Origin: CADEEN01 sp963738425
GTDB lineage: Bacteria > Pseudomonadota > Gammaproteobacteria > Burkholderiales > Burkholderiaceae_C
NCBI GenBank assembly: GCA_963738425.1
Contig: CAVTWT010000022.1
Location: 1 to 64,000 of the forward strand
Length of the DNA stretch: 64,000 nucleotides
Direction of reading: 5' to 3'
The notes under the pieces were generated by a model, which saw only the letters and a program-made list of their open reading frames with translations, ran no database searches and had not been told where the DNA came from. A program made the position numbers and the translations under genes. The first letter of the stretch is position 1. Every line of letters starts with the position of its first letter. Of this stretch, positions 1 to 8,409 are shown one piece after another.

Positions 1-40
1 GCGTGAAAGACATGTTCAAGTAGCCACCAATGCGACGCGC

Positions 41-1159
41 CTAGAACAGACTTTGCTGCGCGCCTTGCTTTGACACTTCACGCCTGAACGCCGACAGATC
101 GAGCGGCCTGCGCTCGGTGCGCAAGCCCAGGCGTTGCGTTGCCTTCTTGAAGCGCTGCGACAGCAGTTCGGCCCACACACCCTGCCCGCTCATCCGAGTC
201 TGAAAACGCGGATCGTTGTCGCGCCCGCCGCGCATCTCGTGCACACGCGCCATGACACGCGACGCGCGCTCGGGGAAATGCGTGGTCAGCCATTGCTGGA
301 ACAACGGGTTCACTTCCCACGGCAGGCGCAACACGGTGGCGAAGGCGGACGTGGCTCCCGCGGCTTGCGCCCGCTCCAGCACGCGCTCCAACTCTGGCTC
401 ATTGATGAACGGGATCATCGGCGAGACGCTGACGCCGACCGGGATGCCCGCCTTGGACAGCGTCTCGATCGTCTTCATGCGCCGTTCGGGCGACGCAGCG
501 CGCGGCTCCATGATCCGCGCCAACGTTCCGTCGAGCGTGGGTACCGACACGTACACGGCGACCAGGTTGTCGCGTGCCAGCGGTGCGAGCAAGTCAATGT
601 CTCGCTCGACGCCCGACGACTTGGTGATGATCGAAAACGCATGCCGAAATTCGGCCAGCACTTCGATCAGGCCGCGCGTGATGCGCAAACGCCGCTCCGC
701 TGGCTGATAAGCATCTGTGGCCGATCCGATGTTCAGTGGCAGTGGCTCAAAAATCCTGGATGACAACGTTGCTCTCAGGCGCTCGACCGCGTTCACCTTG
801 GCAATGATCTTGGTCTCGAAGTCCAGACCCGGCGAGAGATTCAGATAGCTGTGCGTCGGCCGCGCAAAGCAGTAGACGCAACCATGCTCGCAGCCGCGGT
901 ACGGGTTGATCGAGAGGTCGAATGGGATGTCCGGCGAATCGTTGCCCGACAGGATCGACTTGACCGTCTGTTCGATGATCTGCGTGCCGGGCGCTGATTG
1001 CTCCTCCATCGCGGCCTGCTCCAGCGTGCCCCAGCCGTCGTCGAACGACTCGTGATGTTCGCTGGTGAAGCGGTGCTCGATGGCCCAAGCGGTGCCGCGG
1101 CCTCTGATCGCGGCGCGCGGCATGAAGACAAGCGTCGCCGGGGGAATTTCTGCCTGCAT
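41..1159 (-). CDS. PA0069-family radical SAM protein (SplB-like)
   Basis: A 372-residue radical SAM enzyme. The iron-sulfur motif CEHGCVYC places the three cluster cysteines at residues 90, 94 and 97, preceded by the family sequence DLSINPYRGC. The N-terminal IRGRGT stretch is typical of the PA0069 family, which is distantly related to spore photoproduct lyase; the exact reaction is not known. A LexA-type box and promoter overlap the ATG used here, and no Shine-Dalgarno site precedes it, so the mRNA may be leaderless. An in-frame ATG at residue 13 is the alternative start. The gene follows dnaB by 37 bases but appears to have its own SOS promoter, which suggests a DNA-damage role (inference). 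Confidence 0.9.
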   Translation of the reverse strand: MQAEIPPATLVFMPRAAIRGRGTAWAIEHRFTSEHHESFDDGWGTLEQAAMEEQSAPGTQIIEQTVKSILSGNDSPDIPFDLSINPYRGCEHGCVYCFARPTHSYLNLSPGLDFETKIIAKVNAVERLRATLSSRIFEPLPLNIGSATDAYQPAERRLRITRGLIEVLAEFRHAFSIITKSSGVERDIDLLAPLARDNLVAVYVSVPTLDGTLARIMEPRAASPERRMKTIETLSKAGIPVGVSVSPMIPFINEPELERVLERAQAAGATSAFATVLRLPWEVNPLFQQWLTTHFPERASRVMARVHEMRGGRDNDPRFQTRMSGQGVWAELLSQRFKKATQRLGLRTERRPLDLSAFRREVSKQGAQQSLF

Positions 1160-1178
1160 ACTGTCAATATATACAGTA
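1159..1178 (-). promoter_or_regulatory. LexA (SOS) box
   Basis: The 20 bases TACTGTCAATATATACAGTA fit the enterobacterial SOS consensus CTGT-N8-ACAG perfectly, including the flanking TA bases. The box covers the predicted -10 element and touches the first base of the radical SAM start codon, so bound LexA would block both initiation and elongation. Some Burkholderiales LexA proteins use the same palindrome, but the lexA gene is not in this window. Confidence 0.85.
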
Positions 1179-1193
1179 TCCGCAGAAGTGCAA
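1166..1193 (-). promoter_or_regulatory. Predicted sigma-70 promoter of the radical SAM gene
   Basis: Read on the minus strand there is a -35 element TTGCAC (1193-1188), a 16-base spacer and a -10 element TATATT (1171-1166). Seven bases downstream is the A of the ATG at 1159, so the predicted transcript starts at the start codon. The -35 lies immediately after the dnaB stop codon. Confidence 0.6.
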
Positions 1194-1196
1194 GCC

Positions 1197-2606
1197 TCAG
1201 TAGTCGTTGCTGCCCGAACTGCCCGGCGCCAAGTTGTCGAAGCGTGTCAGCGGCTTCAGGAAGGTCAGCCTGACAGTGCCGGTCGGGCCGTTGCGCTGCT
1301 TGGCGATGCCGATCTCGGCGACGCCAGGCTCCTTGCTTTCCTTGTTGTAGTAGTCGTCGCGGTAGATGAACATGATGACGTCGGCATCCTGCTCGATGGC
1401 GCCGGACTCGCGCAGGTCGCTCATCATCGGCCGCTTGTCGGGGCGCGTCTCGACGCTGCGGTTCAACTGCGACAGCGCGATCACCGGGCACTGCAGCTCC
1501 TTGGCCAGCGCTTTCAGACCACGCGAGATTTCGCCGAGTTCGGTGGCGCGGTTCTCGTCATTGCCGCTGCTGCCGCTCATCAGCTGCAGGTAATCGACGA
1601 CGATCAAACCGAGCTTGCCGCAAGTCCGTGCCTGGCGCCGCGCTCGCGCGCGCAATTCGGCCGGGTTCAACGCCGCGGTCTCGTCGATGTAGACGCTGGC
1701 GTTCTTCAGCCGGTCCACGGCTTCGGACAGGCGGCCCCATTCGTCGTCGTTCAAGCGGCCGGTGCGCAGGCGGCTCTGGTCGATGCGGCCGAGCGAGCCG
1801 ACCATGCGTAGCGCCAGTTGCGATGCGCCCATTTCCATCGAAAACACGACGACCGGAAGGCCTTCCTGCACGGCAACGTTTTCGGCGATGTTCAGAGCGA
1901 ATGCAGTCTTGCCCATCGACGGCCGTGCGGCCAGCACGATCAGGTCGCCGGGTTGCAACCCTGCTGTCATGCGATCGAGGTCGTAGAAGCCGCTGCGCAC
2001 GCCTGTCACGTCCTCGGCACCGTTTTCGTGCAGTTCAGTGACGCGGTCGATCAGTTGCACGACCAACTGGTCCATGCTCTGAAAGCCCTGCTTGTTGCGC
2101 TGGCCCTCTTCGCCAATCTGGAAGACGCGGCCTTCTGCCTCGTCGAGGATCTGGCTGACCGATCGCCCCGCCGGGTTGAAGGCGTTGGTCGCGATCTCGT
2201 CGCTGGCTTCGATCAGCTTGCGCAGCACCGCGCGCTCGCGCACGATCTCGGCATAACGGCGGATGTTGGCCGCACTCGGCACCGATTGCGCCAATGCGTT
2301 GAGATAAGCGATACCGCCGCACTCCTCGGCCTTGCCGTGCATTTGCAGCTGCTCGAAGACGGTGATCACGTCGGCCGGCTTGGTGTTGGCCACCAGGTCG
2401 CCAATCGCCTTGTAGATCGCCTTGTGTTCGTAGCGGTAGAAGTCGCTGTCGGTGAGCAGATCGCCAGCGCGATCCCAGGCGCTGTTGTCGAGCATCAGCC
2501 CGCCGAGCACACTCTGTTCGGCTTCGATCGAGTGCGGCGGCACACGCAGGCGTGCGATGTCGCTGTCGCCTTGCGGCGTGTCACGGGAGGAGAAAACGGC
2601 CGACAT
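1197..2606 (-). CDS. dnaB: Replicative DNA helicase DnaB
   Basis: The hexameric 5'-3' replicative helicase that unwinds DNA ahead of the replisome. The 469-residue protein has the N-terminal primase-interacting domain (about 20-120), a linker, and a RecA-like ATPase domain with Walker A ARPSMGKT at 227-234 and the Walker B strand LIVVDYLQLM. An ATG at 2606 is preferred; an upstream TTG at 2612 adds only two residues. An AAGG lies about ten bases before the ATG. It follows rplI and is separated from it by a terminator hairpin. No intein or truncation is seen. Confidence 0.97.
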   Translation of the reverse strand: MSAVFSSRDTPQGDSDIARLRVPPHSIEAEQSVLGGLMLDNSAWDRAGDLLTDSDFYRYEHKAIYKAIGDLVANTKPADVITVFEQLQMHGKAEECGGIAYLNALAQSVPSAANIRRYAEIVRERAVLRKLIEASDEIATNAFNPAGRSVSQILDEAEGRVFQIGEEGQRNKQGFQSMDQLVVQLIDRVTELHENGAEDVTGVRSGFYDLDRMTAGLQPGDLIVLAARPSMGKTAFALNIAENVAVQEGLPVVVFSMEMGASQLALRMVGSLGRIDQSRLRTGRLNDDEWGRLSEAVDRLKNASVYIDETAALNPAELRARARRQARTCGKLGLIVVDYLQLMSGSSGNDENRATELGEISRGLKALAKELQCPVIALSQLNRSVETRPDKRPMMSDLRESGAIEQDADVIMFIYRDDYYNKESKEPGVAEIGIAKQRNGPTGTVRLTFLKPLTRFDNLAPGSSGSNDY

Positions 2607-2698
2607 GTTCAAGCAGACCTTAAGGCAGCCGCGAGGCGTTGGCTAGTGAACAACCTTGTGGGTAACTCTGTGTGCAGACGGTGAATCGACAGAAGGAC

Positions 2699-2722
2699 AA
2701 AGGCCGGCAAAAGCCGGCCTTT
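2699..2722 (-). terminator. Rho-independent terminator after rplI
   Basis: A perfect 10-base-pair stem AAAGGCCGGC/GCCGGCCTTT with a 4-base AAAA loop lies 21 bases past the rplI stop. The T tract after the stem is short (TTTG), so efficiency may be moderate. It separates the rpsF operon from dnaB. Confidence 0.7.
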
Positions 2723-2743
2723 GATTCTGTCCGCGCGAGGCCG

Positions 2744-3196
2744 TCAGTCCACGTCGCCGACGACCACCACATTCACATCGACCGCCACATCGGTGTGCAG
2801 CGCCACCGACAGCGTCTGCTCGCCGGTGTGCTTGATCGGGCCGGTGGGCATGCGCACGGCCGCCTTCGGCACGTCGAAGCCCTGCTTCTTCAGCGCCTCG
2901 GCGATGTCGGCGTTGGTCACCGAGCCGAACAGGCGACCATCGACGCCGGCCTTCTGCGTGATCGAGATCGACTTGCCGTTCAGCTTCTCGCCCATCGCCT
3001 GCGCAGCGGCGAGCTTGTCTGCGGCGACTTTCTCGAGCTCGACGCGCTTGGCTTCGAACTCTTTCATCGCCGTTTCGGTGGCGCGGCGCGCACGGCGTGT
3101 CGGGATCAGGAAATTGCGCGCGAAGCCGTCTTTGACCTTGACGACATCACCGAGGTTGCCGAGGTTGGCGACCTTTTCGAGGAGGATGACTTGCAT
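2744..3196 (-). CDS. rplI: 50S ribosomal protein L9
   Basis: Large-subunit protein L9, 150 residues, close to the 149 of E. coli. It begins MQVILLEKVANLGNLGDVV, the conserved N-terminal 23S rRNA-binding domain, followed by the long connecting helix (about 45-75) and the C-terminal domain. It is the last gene of the rpsF-priB-rpsR-rplI operon. GAGGAG, overlapping the rpsR stop codon, serves as ribosome-binding site nine bases before the ATG, so translation is probably coupled to rpsR. Confidence 0.98.
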   Translation of the reverse strand: MQVILLEKVANLGNLGDVVKVKDGFARNFLIPTRRARRATETAMKEFEAKRVELEKVAADKLAAAQAMGEKLNGKSISITQKAGVDGRLFGSVTNADIAEALKKQGFDVPKAAVRMPTGPIKHTGEQTLSVALHTDVAVDVNVVVVGDVD

Positions 3197-3209
3197 GTTG
3201 TTCTACTCC

Positions 3210-3500
3210 TCAGCCACGGTGCTGGTCGGTGTACGGCAGCAGCGCGAGGAAACGCGCACGCTTGATGGCTGACGTCAACTGGCGCTGAAAGAAAGCGCGT
3301 GTGCCGGTCAAACGAGCCGGCGTGATCTTGCCGTTCTCGCCGATGAAGTCGCGCAGCGTGTCGACATCCTTGTAGTCGATCTGCTCGACACCGGCGACGG
3401 TGAAGCGGCAGAAGCGCTTGCGGCGGAACAGCAGCGACTGCTGGTTGCGCTTGGGTTTGCGGTCCTTCGAGAACTTACCTTTACCACGAGGCGGGGGCAT
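3210..3500 (-). CDS. rpsR: 30S ribosomal protein S18
   Basis: Small-subunit protein S18, which forms a heterodimer with S6 on the platform of the 30S subunit. The core runs from FRRKRFCRFT through IDYKDVDTLRDFI to RARFLALLPYTDQH. At 96 residues it is about 20 longer than the E. coli protein because of a basic N-terminal tail (MPPPRGKGKFSKDRKPKR). It follows priB by 51 bases and precedes rplI by 13 bases in the same operon. Confidence 0.97.
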   Translation of the reverse strand: MPPPRGKGKFSKDRKPKRNQQSLLFRRKRFCRFTVAGVEQIDYKDVDTLRDFIGENGKITPARLTGTRAFFQRQLTSAIKRARFLALLPYTDQHRG

Positions 3501-3551
3501 GGTGGGCTCCTTGAAATCTGAATTCGAAAATGAAACTTGGGCGGTGCGTGC

Positions 3552-3836
3552 TCAGTCGAGCGCCGTGATGTGAAAGACGAGTCCGCGGCCGTTGCGTCCC
3601 GAGGCCAGGAAACCGGCATAGCTGCCAGCAGTTCCCAGCGTCAGCGCCCCAACCTGCCGTGTGATGCCCTGCCCGATCGCCACCGCCTTGATGTCCATCG
3701 ACACCTTGCGCGGTTGCCCGTCTTCGCTGACTTCGGACTCATGCTTGAGCATCAGGTCCAGAGCCGGCAAGCCGGCGGGGGTGTATCGCACGGCGCCCCG
3801 TTCAGACAACGTTGCAGCAAGAACCAGGCGGTTCAT
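3552..3836 (-). CDS. priB: Primosomal replication protein N (PriB)
   Basis: A 94-residue single-stranded-DNA-binding OB-fold protein that helps PriA and DnaT reload DnaB at stalled forks. The sequence NRLVLAATLSERGAVRYTPAG and the PALDLMLKHES segment match PriB, and its place between rpsF and rpsR is diagnostic of gamma- and betaproteobacteria. The gene lies near dnaB, the helicase whose reloading it supports. Confidence 0.93.
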   Translation of the reverse strand: MNRLVLAATLSERGAVRYTPAGLPALDLMLKHESEVSEDGQPRKVSMDIKAVAIGQGITRQVGALTLGTAGSYAGFLASGRNGRGLVFHITALD

Positions 3837-3874
3837 CGTTGCAGCGCCGACTCAACGCGGCCGGTGTTCGCCTG

Positions 3875-4261
3875 TCAGGCGGCGCTCTCCTGCGGCTGCG
3901 CCGACGGCGAAGGCGATGACGTCTTGCGCGCTTCTTCGCGCTCGACGTGCTTCATCATGATCGACGGGTTGGTCTCGGCCTTGTCCATCGCCACCGTCAG
4001 GTGGCGCAGCACGGCGTCATTGAAGCGAAAGCCGGTTTCCAGCTCGGTCAACGTCTCGGCGCTGCACTCGATGTTCAGGCACAGGTAATGCGCCTTGGCG
4101 AGCTTCTGGATCATGTAGGCCAGCTGACGCCGGCCCCAGTCTTCAACCCGATGCAGCTTGCCGCCGGCGGCAGTGATCAGGCCCTTGTAGCGTTCCAGCA
4201 TGGCTGGAACCTGTTCACTCTGGTCCGGGTGGATCAGCAGAATGATCTCGTAGTGACGCAT
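3875..4261 (-). CDS. rpsF: 30S ribosomal protein S6
   Basis: Small-subunit protein S6, partner of S18. The chosen ATG at 4261 gives MRHYEIILLIHPDQSEQVP, the conserved first strand, with AAGGAG six bases upstream; a longer reading frame to 4345 has no homology and is rejected. The 128-residue product carries a Ser/Pro/Ala-rich C-terminal tail after REEARKT. First gene of the operon with priB, rpsR and rplI; a candidate S6:S18-binding hairpin lies 41 bases upstream. Confidence 0.97.
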   Translation of the reverse strand: MRHYEIILLIHPDQSEQVPAMLERYKGLITAAGGKLHRVEDWGRRQLAYMIQKLAKAHYLCLNIECSAETLTELETGFRFNDAVLRHLTVAMDKAETNPSIMMKHVEREEARKTSSPSPSAQPQESAA

Positions 4262-4301
4262 GGTGGCTCCTTGTGGATTTCCGTCCAGACGACATGTCTT
4301 T

Positions 4302-4326
4302 GACGGGGTAGCCGCCCCACGGCGTC
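4302..4326 (-). promoter_or_regulatory. Candidate S6:S18 autoregulatory leader hairpin
   Basis: Read on the minus strand the rpsF leader folds as GACG, a CCGT bulge, GGG, loop, CCC, CGTC: two short stems with a CCG-containing bulge. The S6:S18 leader motif known from many bacteria has a conserved CCG in a bulge beside a hairpin. The match is by eye only, and the stems are short (4 and 3 base pairs). Confidence 0.4.
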
Positions 4327-4349
4327 GACAGTGTGGGTGCGGCAAGGGG

Positions 4350-4374
4350 AAAGCCCGCGATTGTAGCGGGCTTT
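4350..4374 (-). terminator. Rho-independent terminator after ppsA
   Basis: A 9-base-pair stem AAAGCCCGC/GCGGGCTTT around a 7-base loop lies 11 bases past the ppsA stop. It separates ppsA from the rpsF promoter region. Because the stem has A and T tracts on both sides it could act in either direction. Confidence 0.7.
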
Positions 4375-4385
4375 CGCTGATACCT

Positions 4386-6794
4386 CTACTTGCGGGCCGC
4401 CAAGCGCTCCCAGGTGTCGACCACTGTGTCCGGGTTCAAAGACATCGAGCCGATCCCCTCCTGGGCCAGCCACTCGGCGAAGTCGGCATGGTCGCTCGGC
4501 CCCTGGCCGCAGATGCCGACGTATTTGCCGGTCGCGCGGCAGGCTGCGATGGCGCGCGAGATCATCGCCTTGACGGCCGGGTCGCGCTCATCGAAGTCTC
4601 CCGCCAGCTGCTCGTGCCCCGAGTCGCGGTCCAGGCCCAGCGTAAGTTGGGTCAAGTCATTCGAACCGATCGACATGCCGTCGAAATGCTCGAGGAACTG
4701 GTCGGCCAGGATGGCGTTGCTGGGCACCTCGCACATCATGATCAGGCGCAGGCCGTCCTTGCCGCGCTGCAGGCCCCTGTCGGCAAGCATCTGGACCACG
4801 GTCGCGGCCTGCTTCACGGTGCGCACGAAGGGCACCATGATCTCGACATTGGTCAGGCCCATGTCGTGGCGCACGCGCTTCAGCGCCTCGCACTCCATGC
4901 CGAAAGCGTCGCGGAAGTCGCCGCTGATGTAGCGCGAGGCGCCACGGAAACCGAGCATCGGATTTTCTTCGTCCGGTTCGTAGCGCGAGCCGCCGATCAG
5001 CTTGCGGTACTCGTTGCTCTTGAAGTCAGACAACCGAACGATTACCGGCTTGGGCCAGAACGCCGCGGCAATCGTCGCAATGCCTTCGGTCAGCTTATCG
5101 ACGTAGAAGGCTCGCGGGCTGGCGTGGCCACGGGCGACCGATTCCACCGCTTTCTTCAGATCGACATCGATGTTCGGATAGTCGAGGATCGCCTTCGGGT
5201 GCACACCGATGTCGTTGTTGATGATGAACTCGAGCCGCGCCAGTCCGACGCCCGAGTTGGGCATCTGCGCGAACTGGAAAGCCAGTTGCGGGTTGCCGAC
5301 GTTCATCGTGATCTTGACCGGGCAGTACGGCATCTGGCCGCGCTTGACCTCGCTGACCTCGGCTTCGATCAAGCCGTCGTAGATGAAGCCGGTGTCGCCT
5401 TCCGAGCAGGCCACGGTGACCAGCGCGCCTTCGGCCAGCTTGTCGGTGGCATCGCCGCAACCGACGACTGCCGGGATGCCGAGCTCGCGCGCGATGATGG
5501 CGGCGTGGCAGGTGCGCCCGCCGCGGTTGGTGACGATGGCGCTCGCCCGTTTCATCACCGGCTCCCAGTTCGGGTCGGTCATGTCGGTGACGAGCACGTC
5601 GCCCGCCTGCACGCGGTCCATCTCGGCCACTGAGCGCACGAGCACGACGCGGCCGGTGCCGATCTTCTGCCCGATCGCGCGGCCTTCGGCCAGCAGCGTG
5701 CTCTTGCTGACGTCGCCCTTGAGCCGGTAGCGGTGTTCGACCTGGCCTGTCATCTGGCTCTTCACCGTTTCGGGCCGTGCCTGAAGGATGTACAACTTGC
5801 CATCGACGCCGTCCTTGCCCCACTCGATGTCCATCGGTCGGCCGTAGTGCTTCTCGATGATCACCGCGTAGCGCGCCAGCTCCTGCACGTCGGCGTCCGA
5901 CAGCGAAAAGCGGTTGCGCATCTCGACCGGGTTGTCCTCGGTCTTGATGAATTTGCCGCTCGCGGCCTTCTCCTGCGCGCTCGTGAAGGTCATGCGCAGC
6001 AGCTTCGAACCGAGCGAGCGGCGGATCAGCGCCGGACGGCCCGCCGCCAGCGTCTGCTTGTGAACGTAGAACTCGTCCGGGTTGACGGCGCCCTGCACCA
6101 CCGTTTCGCCCAGGCCCCAGCTCGACGTCACGAACACCACGTCCGGGAAGCCCGACTCGGTGTCGATCGTGAAGACCACGCCGGCACTGCCGAGGTCCGA
6201 GCGCACCATGCGTTGCACACCGGCCGAGAGGGCCACGTCGGCATGGGCGTAGCCCTTGTGCACGCGGTAGCTGATGGCCCGGTCGTTGTACAGCGACGCG
6301 AAGACCTCGCGCATCTTGGCCAGCACGTCGTCGATGCCATGCACGTTCAGAAACGTCTCTTGCTGTCCGGCAAACGATGCATCGGGCAGGTCTTCGGCGG
6401 TGGCCGACGAACGCACGGCAAATGTGGCGTCCGGACTGTCCGCGGACAGTGCAGCATAGGCCGTGCGCACTGCGTCTTCCAGCGCCGGCGGCAACGGCGC
6501 CTCGTGCACCCACTGCCGGATCTGCGCACCGGCCTCGGCCAGAGCGCGCACGTCGTCGGTGTTCAGCGCACTCAAGCGCGCATTGATCTTGTCCACCAGC
6601 CCACCGTGGCTGAGGAACTGGCGAAACGCGTGTGCCGTGGTGGCGAAGCCGCCAGGCACGCGCACACCCGTGGCGCTCAACTGGCTGATCATTTCGCCGA
6701 GGCTGGCGTTCTTGCCGCCAACGACCTCGACGTCGGTCATCCTCAATTGTTCAAACGGCACGACCAGGGCGGTCGCCAACTTGGGTTGAGACAT
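4386..6794 (-). CDS. ppsA: Phosphoenolpyruvate synthase
   Basis: Converts pyruvate, ATP and water to phosphoenolpyruvate, AMP and phosphate, allowing growth on three-carbon acids. The 802-residue protein has the N-terminal nucleotide-binding domain (to about 350), the swivelling phosphohistidine domain with GGRTCHAAIIARELGIPAVVG (catalytic His430), and the C-terminal PEP-binding barrel with MCEVPSNAI and GSNDLTQLTLGLDRDSG. GGAG lies upstream of the ATG. It is divergent from ppsR, the kinase/phosphorylase that switches it off and on. Confidence 0.97.
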   Translation of the reverse strand: MSQPKLATALVVPFEQLRMTDVEVVGGKNASLGEMISQLSATGVRVPGGFATTAHAFRQFLSHGGLVDKINARLSALNTDDVRALAEAGAQIRQWVHEAPLPPALEDAVRTAYAALSADSPDATFAVRSSATAEDLPDASFAGQQETFLNVHGIDDVLAKMREVFASLYNDRAISYRVHKGYAHADVALSAGVQRMVRSDLGSAGVVFTIDTESGFPDVVFVTSSWGLGETVVQGAVNPDEFYVHKQTLAAGRPALIRRSLGSKLLRMTFTSAQEKAASGKFIKTEDNPVEMRNRFSLSDADVQELARYAVIIEKHYGRPMDIEWGKDGVDGKLYILQARPETVKSQMTGQVEHRYRLKGDVSKSTLLAEGRAIGQKIGTGRVVLVRSVAEMDRVQAGDVLVTDMTDPNWEPVMKRASAIVTNRGGRTCHAAIIARELGIPAVVGCGDATDKLAEGALVTVACSEGDTGFIYDGLIEAEVSEVKRGQMPYCPVKITMNVGNPQLAFQFAQMPNSGVGLARLEFIINNDIGVHPKAILDYPNIDVDLKKAVESVARGHASPRAFYVDKLTEGIATIAAAFWPKPVIVRLSDFKSNEYRKLIGGSRYEPDEENPMLGFRGASRYISGDFRDAFGMECEALKRVRHDMGLTNVEIMVPFVRTVKQAATVVQMLADRGLQRGKDGLRLIMMCEVPSNAILADQFLEHFDGMSIGSNDLTQLTLGLDRDSGHEQLAGDFDERDPAVKAMISRAIAACRATGKYVGICGQGPSDHADFAEWLAQEGIGSMSLNPDTVVDTWERLAARK

Positions 6795-7012
6795 GGGAAA
6801 GCTCCGTAGCGATGAAAAACCGGTGCTTCCTGGGCGTGGGCCGGCGCTGCAACTCCCGTCAACTGGACGCGATGTCGAGGGTGGGAGGAGCGCATCGGGG
6901 CAGGCCGCAAGAGGAATGCAAATGATTCTACGGGCCTATCATCCGTGAATACGTCACAAACACCCAACTCGCAGGGCGTGAACTAGTCGTCGCCCGGCCG
7001 CAAAAGAGCGCC

Positions 7013-7837
7013 ATGACCGACCGCACTGTCTTCTTCGTCTCCGACGGCACTGGCATCACCGCCGAAACCTTCGGCAACTCGATCCTGGCGCAGTTCGCAG
7101 CCAAGCCGCGCCATGTGCGCCGGCCCTTCATCGACAGCCCAGCGAAGGCGGTGTCCGTGCTCGAAGAGATCAACCACACCGCGGCTCACGAAGGGCGGCG
7201 CCCCATCGTATTCATCACCCTGGTCAGCGACGAGGTGCGCACCATCCTCACCGGCGCCGAGTGCAAGGGCCTGGTGCTCGACATGTTTCGCACCTTCGTC
7301 GAGCCGCTCGAAGCCGAGTTCGGCATCAAGAGCAACCACCGCGTCGGCCGCTTCTCGGACGCGAGCAAGAGCGAGGAGTACAACGACCGCATCGAAGCGA
7401 TCAACTTCTCGCTCGCGCACGACGACGGCCAGAGCTCGAAGAACCTCGAAAGCGCCGACATCATCCTTGTCGGCGTGTCGCGCAGCGGCAAGACGCCGAC
7501 CTCGCTCTACCTGGCGATGCAGCACGGCATCAAGGCCGCCAACTACCCGCTGATCCCGGAAGACTTCGAACGCGGCAAGATGCCGTCGTCGCTGGCACCC
7601 TACAAGGCCAAGTGCTTCGGCCTGACGATCGACCCGGACCGTCTGGCGCAGATCAGAAACGAACGTCGCCCGGGCAGCAAGTACGCGGCCCTGGCCAACT
7701 GCCGCTACGAGGTGGCCGAGGGCGAGAAGATGATGAAGCGCGAGGGCATCTCGTGGCTGTCGTCGACGCACAAGTCGATTGAGGAAATCGCCACGACGAT
7801 CCTGCGTGACCTGCGCCCGGACCGCTTGATCTACTAG
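7013..7837 (+). CDS. ppsR: PEP synthase regulatory kinase/phosphorylase
   Basis: A DUF299-family bifunctional enzyme that inactivates PEP synthase by ADP-dependent threonine phosphorylation next to the catalytic histidine and reactivates it by phosphate-dependent dephosphorylation. The 274-residue protein starts TDRTVFFVSDGTGITAE and has a P-loop GVSRSGKT at 154-161. It sits back to back with its target ppsA across 218 bases. Its stop codon overlaps the stop of the convergent downstream gene inside one CTAG. Confidence 0.95.
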   Translation: MTDRTVFFVSDGTGITAETFGNSILAQFAAKPRHVRRPFIDSPAKAVSVLEEINHTAAHEGRRPIVFITLVSDEVRTILTGAECKGLVLDMFRTFVEPLEAEFGIKSNHRVGRFSDASKSEEYNDRIEAINFSLAHDDGQSSKNLESADIILVGVSRSGKTPTSLYLAMQHGIKAANYPLIPEDFERGKMPSSLAPYKAKCFGLTIDPDRLAQIRNERRPGSKYAALANCRYEVAEGEKMMKREGISWLSSTHKSIEEIATTILRDLRPDRLIY

Positions 7838-8409
7838 CGTCTGGTTGCAGGCCCCGCGACAAAAAACTCGCGCTTTTCGCGGTTGAAGGCAATGCGGTTG
7901 CCATTGACGCAATCGGCGCACCACCACACCGCCAGCGTGCCGTCCGGCTCGCGAGCCAGCATCGCCAGCGCACTGCCCGGGTCGGGCACTTCGACCAGGA
8001 AGCGCATGCGCGCGCGGTCGCGCGATGGTTCGATGATGGTGACGAACAAGCCCTGCTCGCCGGAGCAGCGCCGATAGGCGCCGACAAATGCGAGCTGCAA
8101 CGCGCCGCTGCCGTCGAAGTTGCCCTCGAGCGTGAAACCGCGGCCTTCGAGCGCTTGATCGACGAGGGTAGCGCCGACGGCCTGGTCCAGGCGCTCGCGG
8201 CTCAAGGCTTCTGCGGCGCACCAGTCGGGGTGCAAGCGCTTGATCGGCACGTTTTGCACGACCGATGCGCGCGGCTGCCACTGTGCGCGCCGCCACCAGG
8301 GCTTGTCGGCAGGTTCCGCCGAGACGGCAAACACGGCCTTGTCGGCCGCCACCACGTCGAACGGGCCGGCCCACAACAGCATCAGCAGCAAGACCAGCCC
8401 GAGCTTCAT
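7834..8409 (-). CDS. Secreted hypothetical protein
   Basis: A 191-residue protein of unknown function. The start at 8409 gives a clear signal peptide (KLGLVLLLMLLWAGPFDVVAA), and the ATG overlaps the upstream methyltransferase stop as ATGA. The mature part holds four cysteines (in PDWCAAEA, RRCSGE and WWCADCVNG), possibly two disulfides, and a tryptophan-rich start (WWRRAQW). No catalytic motif is recognised. It is probably periplasmic and translationally coupled to the methyltransferase. It converges on ppsR. Confidence 0.75.
   Translation of the reverse strand: MKLGLVLLLMLLWAGPFDVVAADKAVFAVSAEPADKPWWRRAQWQPRASVVQNVPIKRLHPDWCAAEALSRERLDQAVGATLVDQALEGRGFTLEGNFDGSGALQLAFVGAYRRCSGEQGLFVTIIEPSRDRARMRFLVEVPDPGSALAMLAREPDGTLAVWWCADCVNGNRIAFNREKREFFVAGPATRR

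Noticed and set aside
3..23. A possible plus-strand gene ending (VKDMFK then stop) at the window edge
   Set aside because: Only seven codons are visible, too few to assign a gene. It may be the end of a convergent gene outside the window.
4260..5633. A 457-codon frame opposite ppsA
   Set aside because: It overlies ppsA with no motif and begins at the rpsF ribosome-binding site on the wrong strand.
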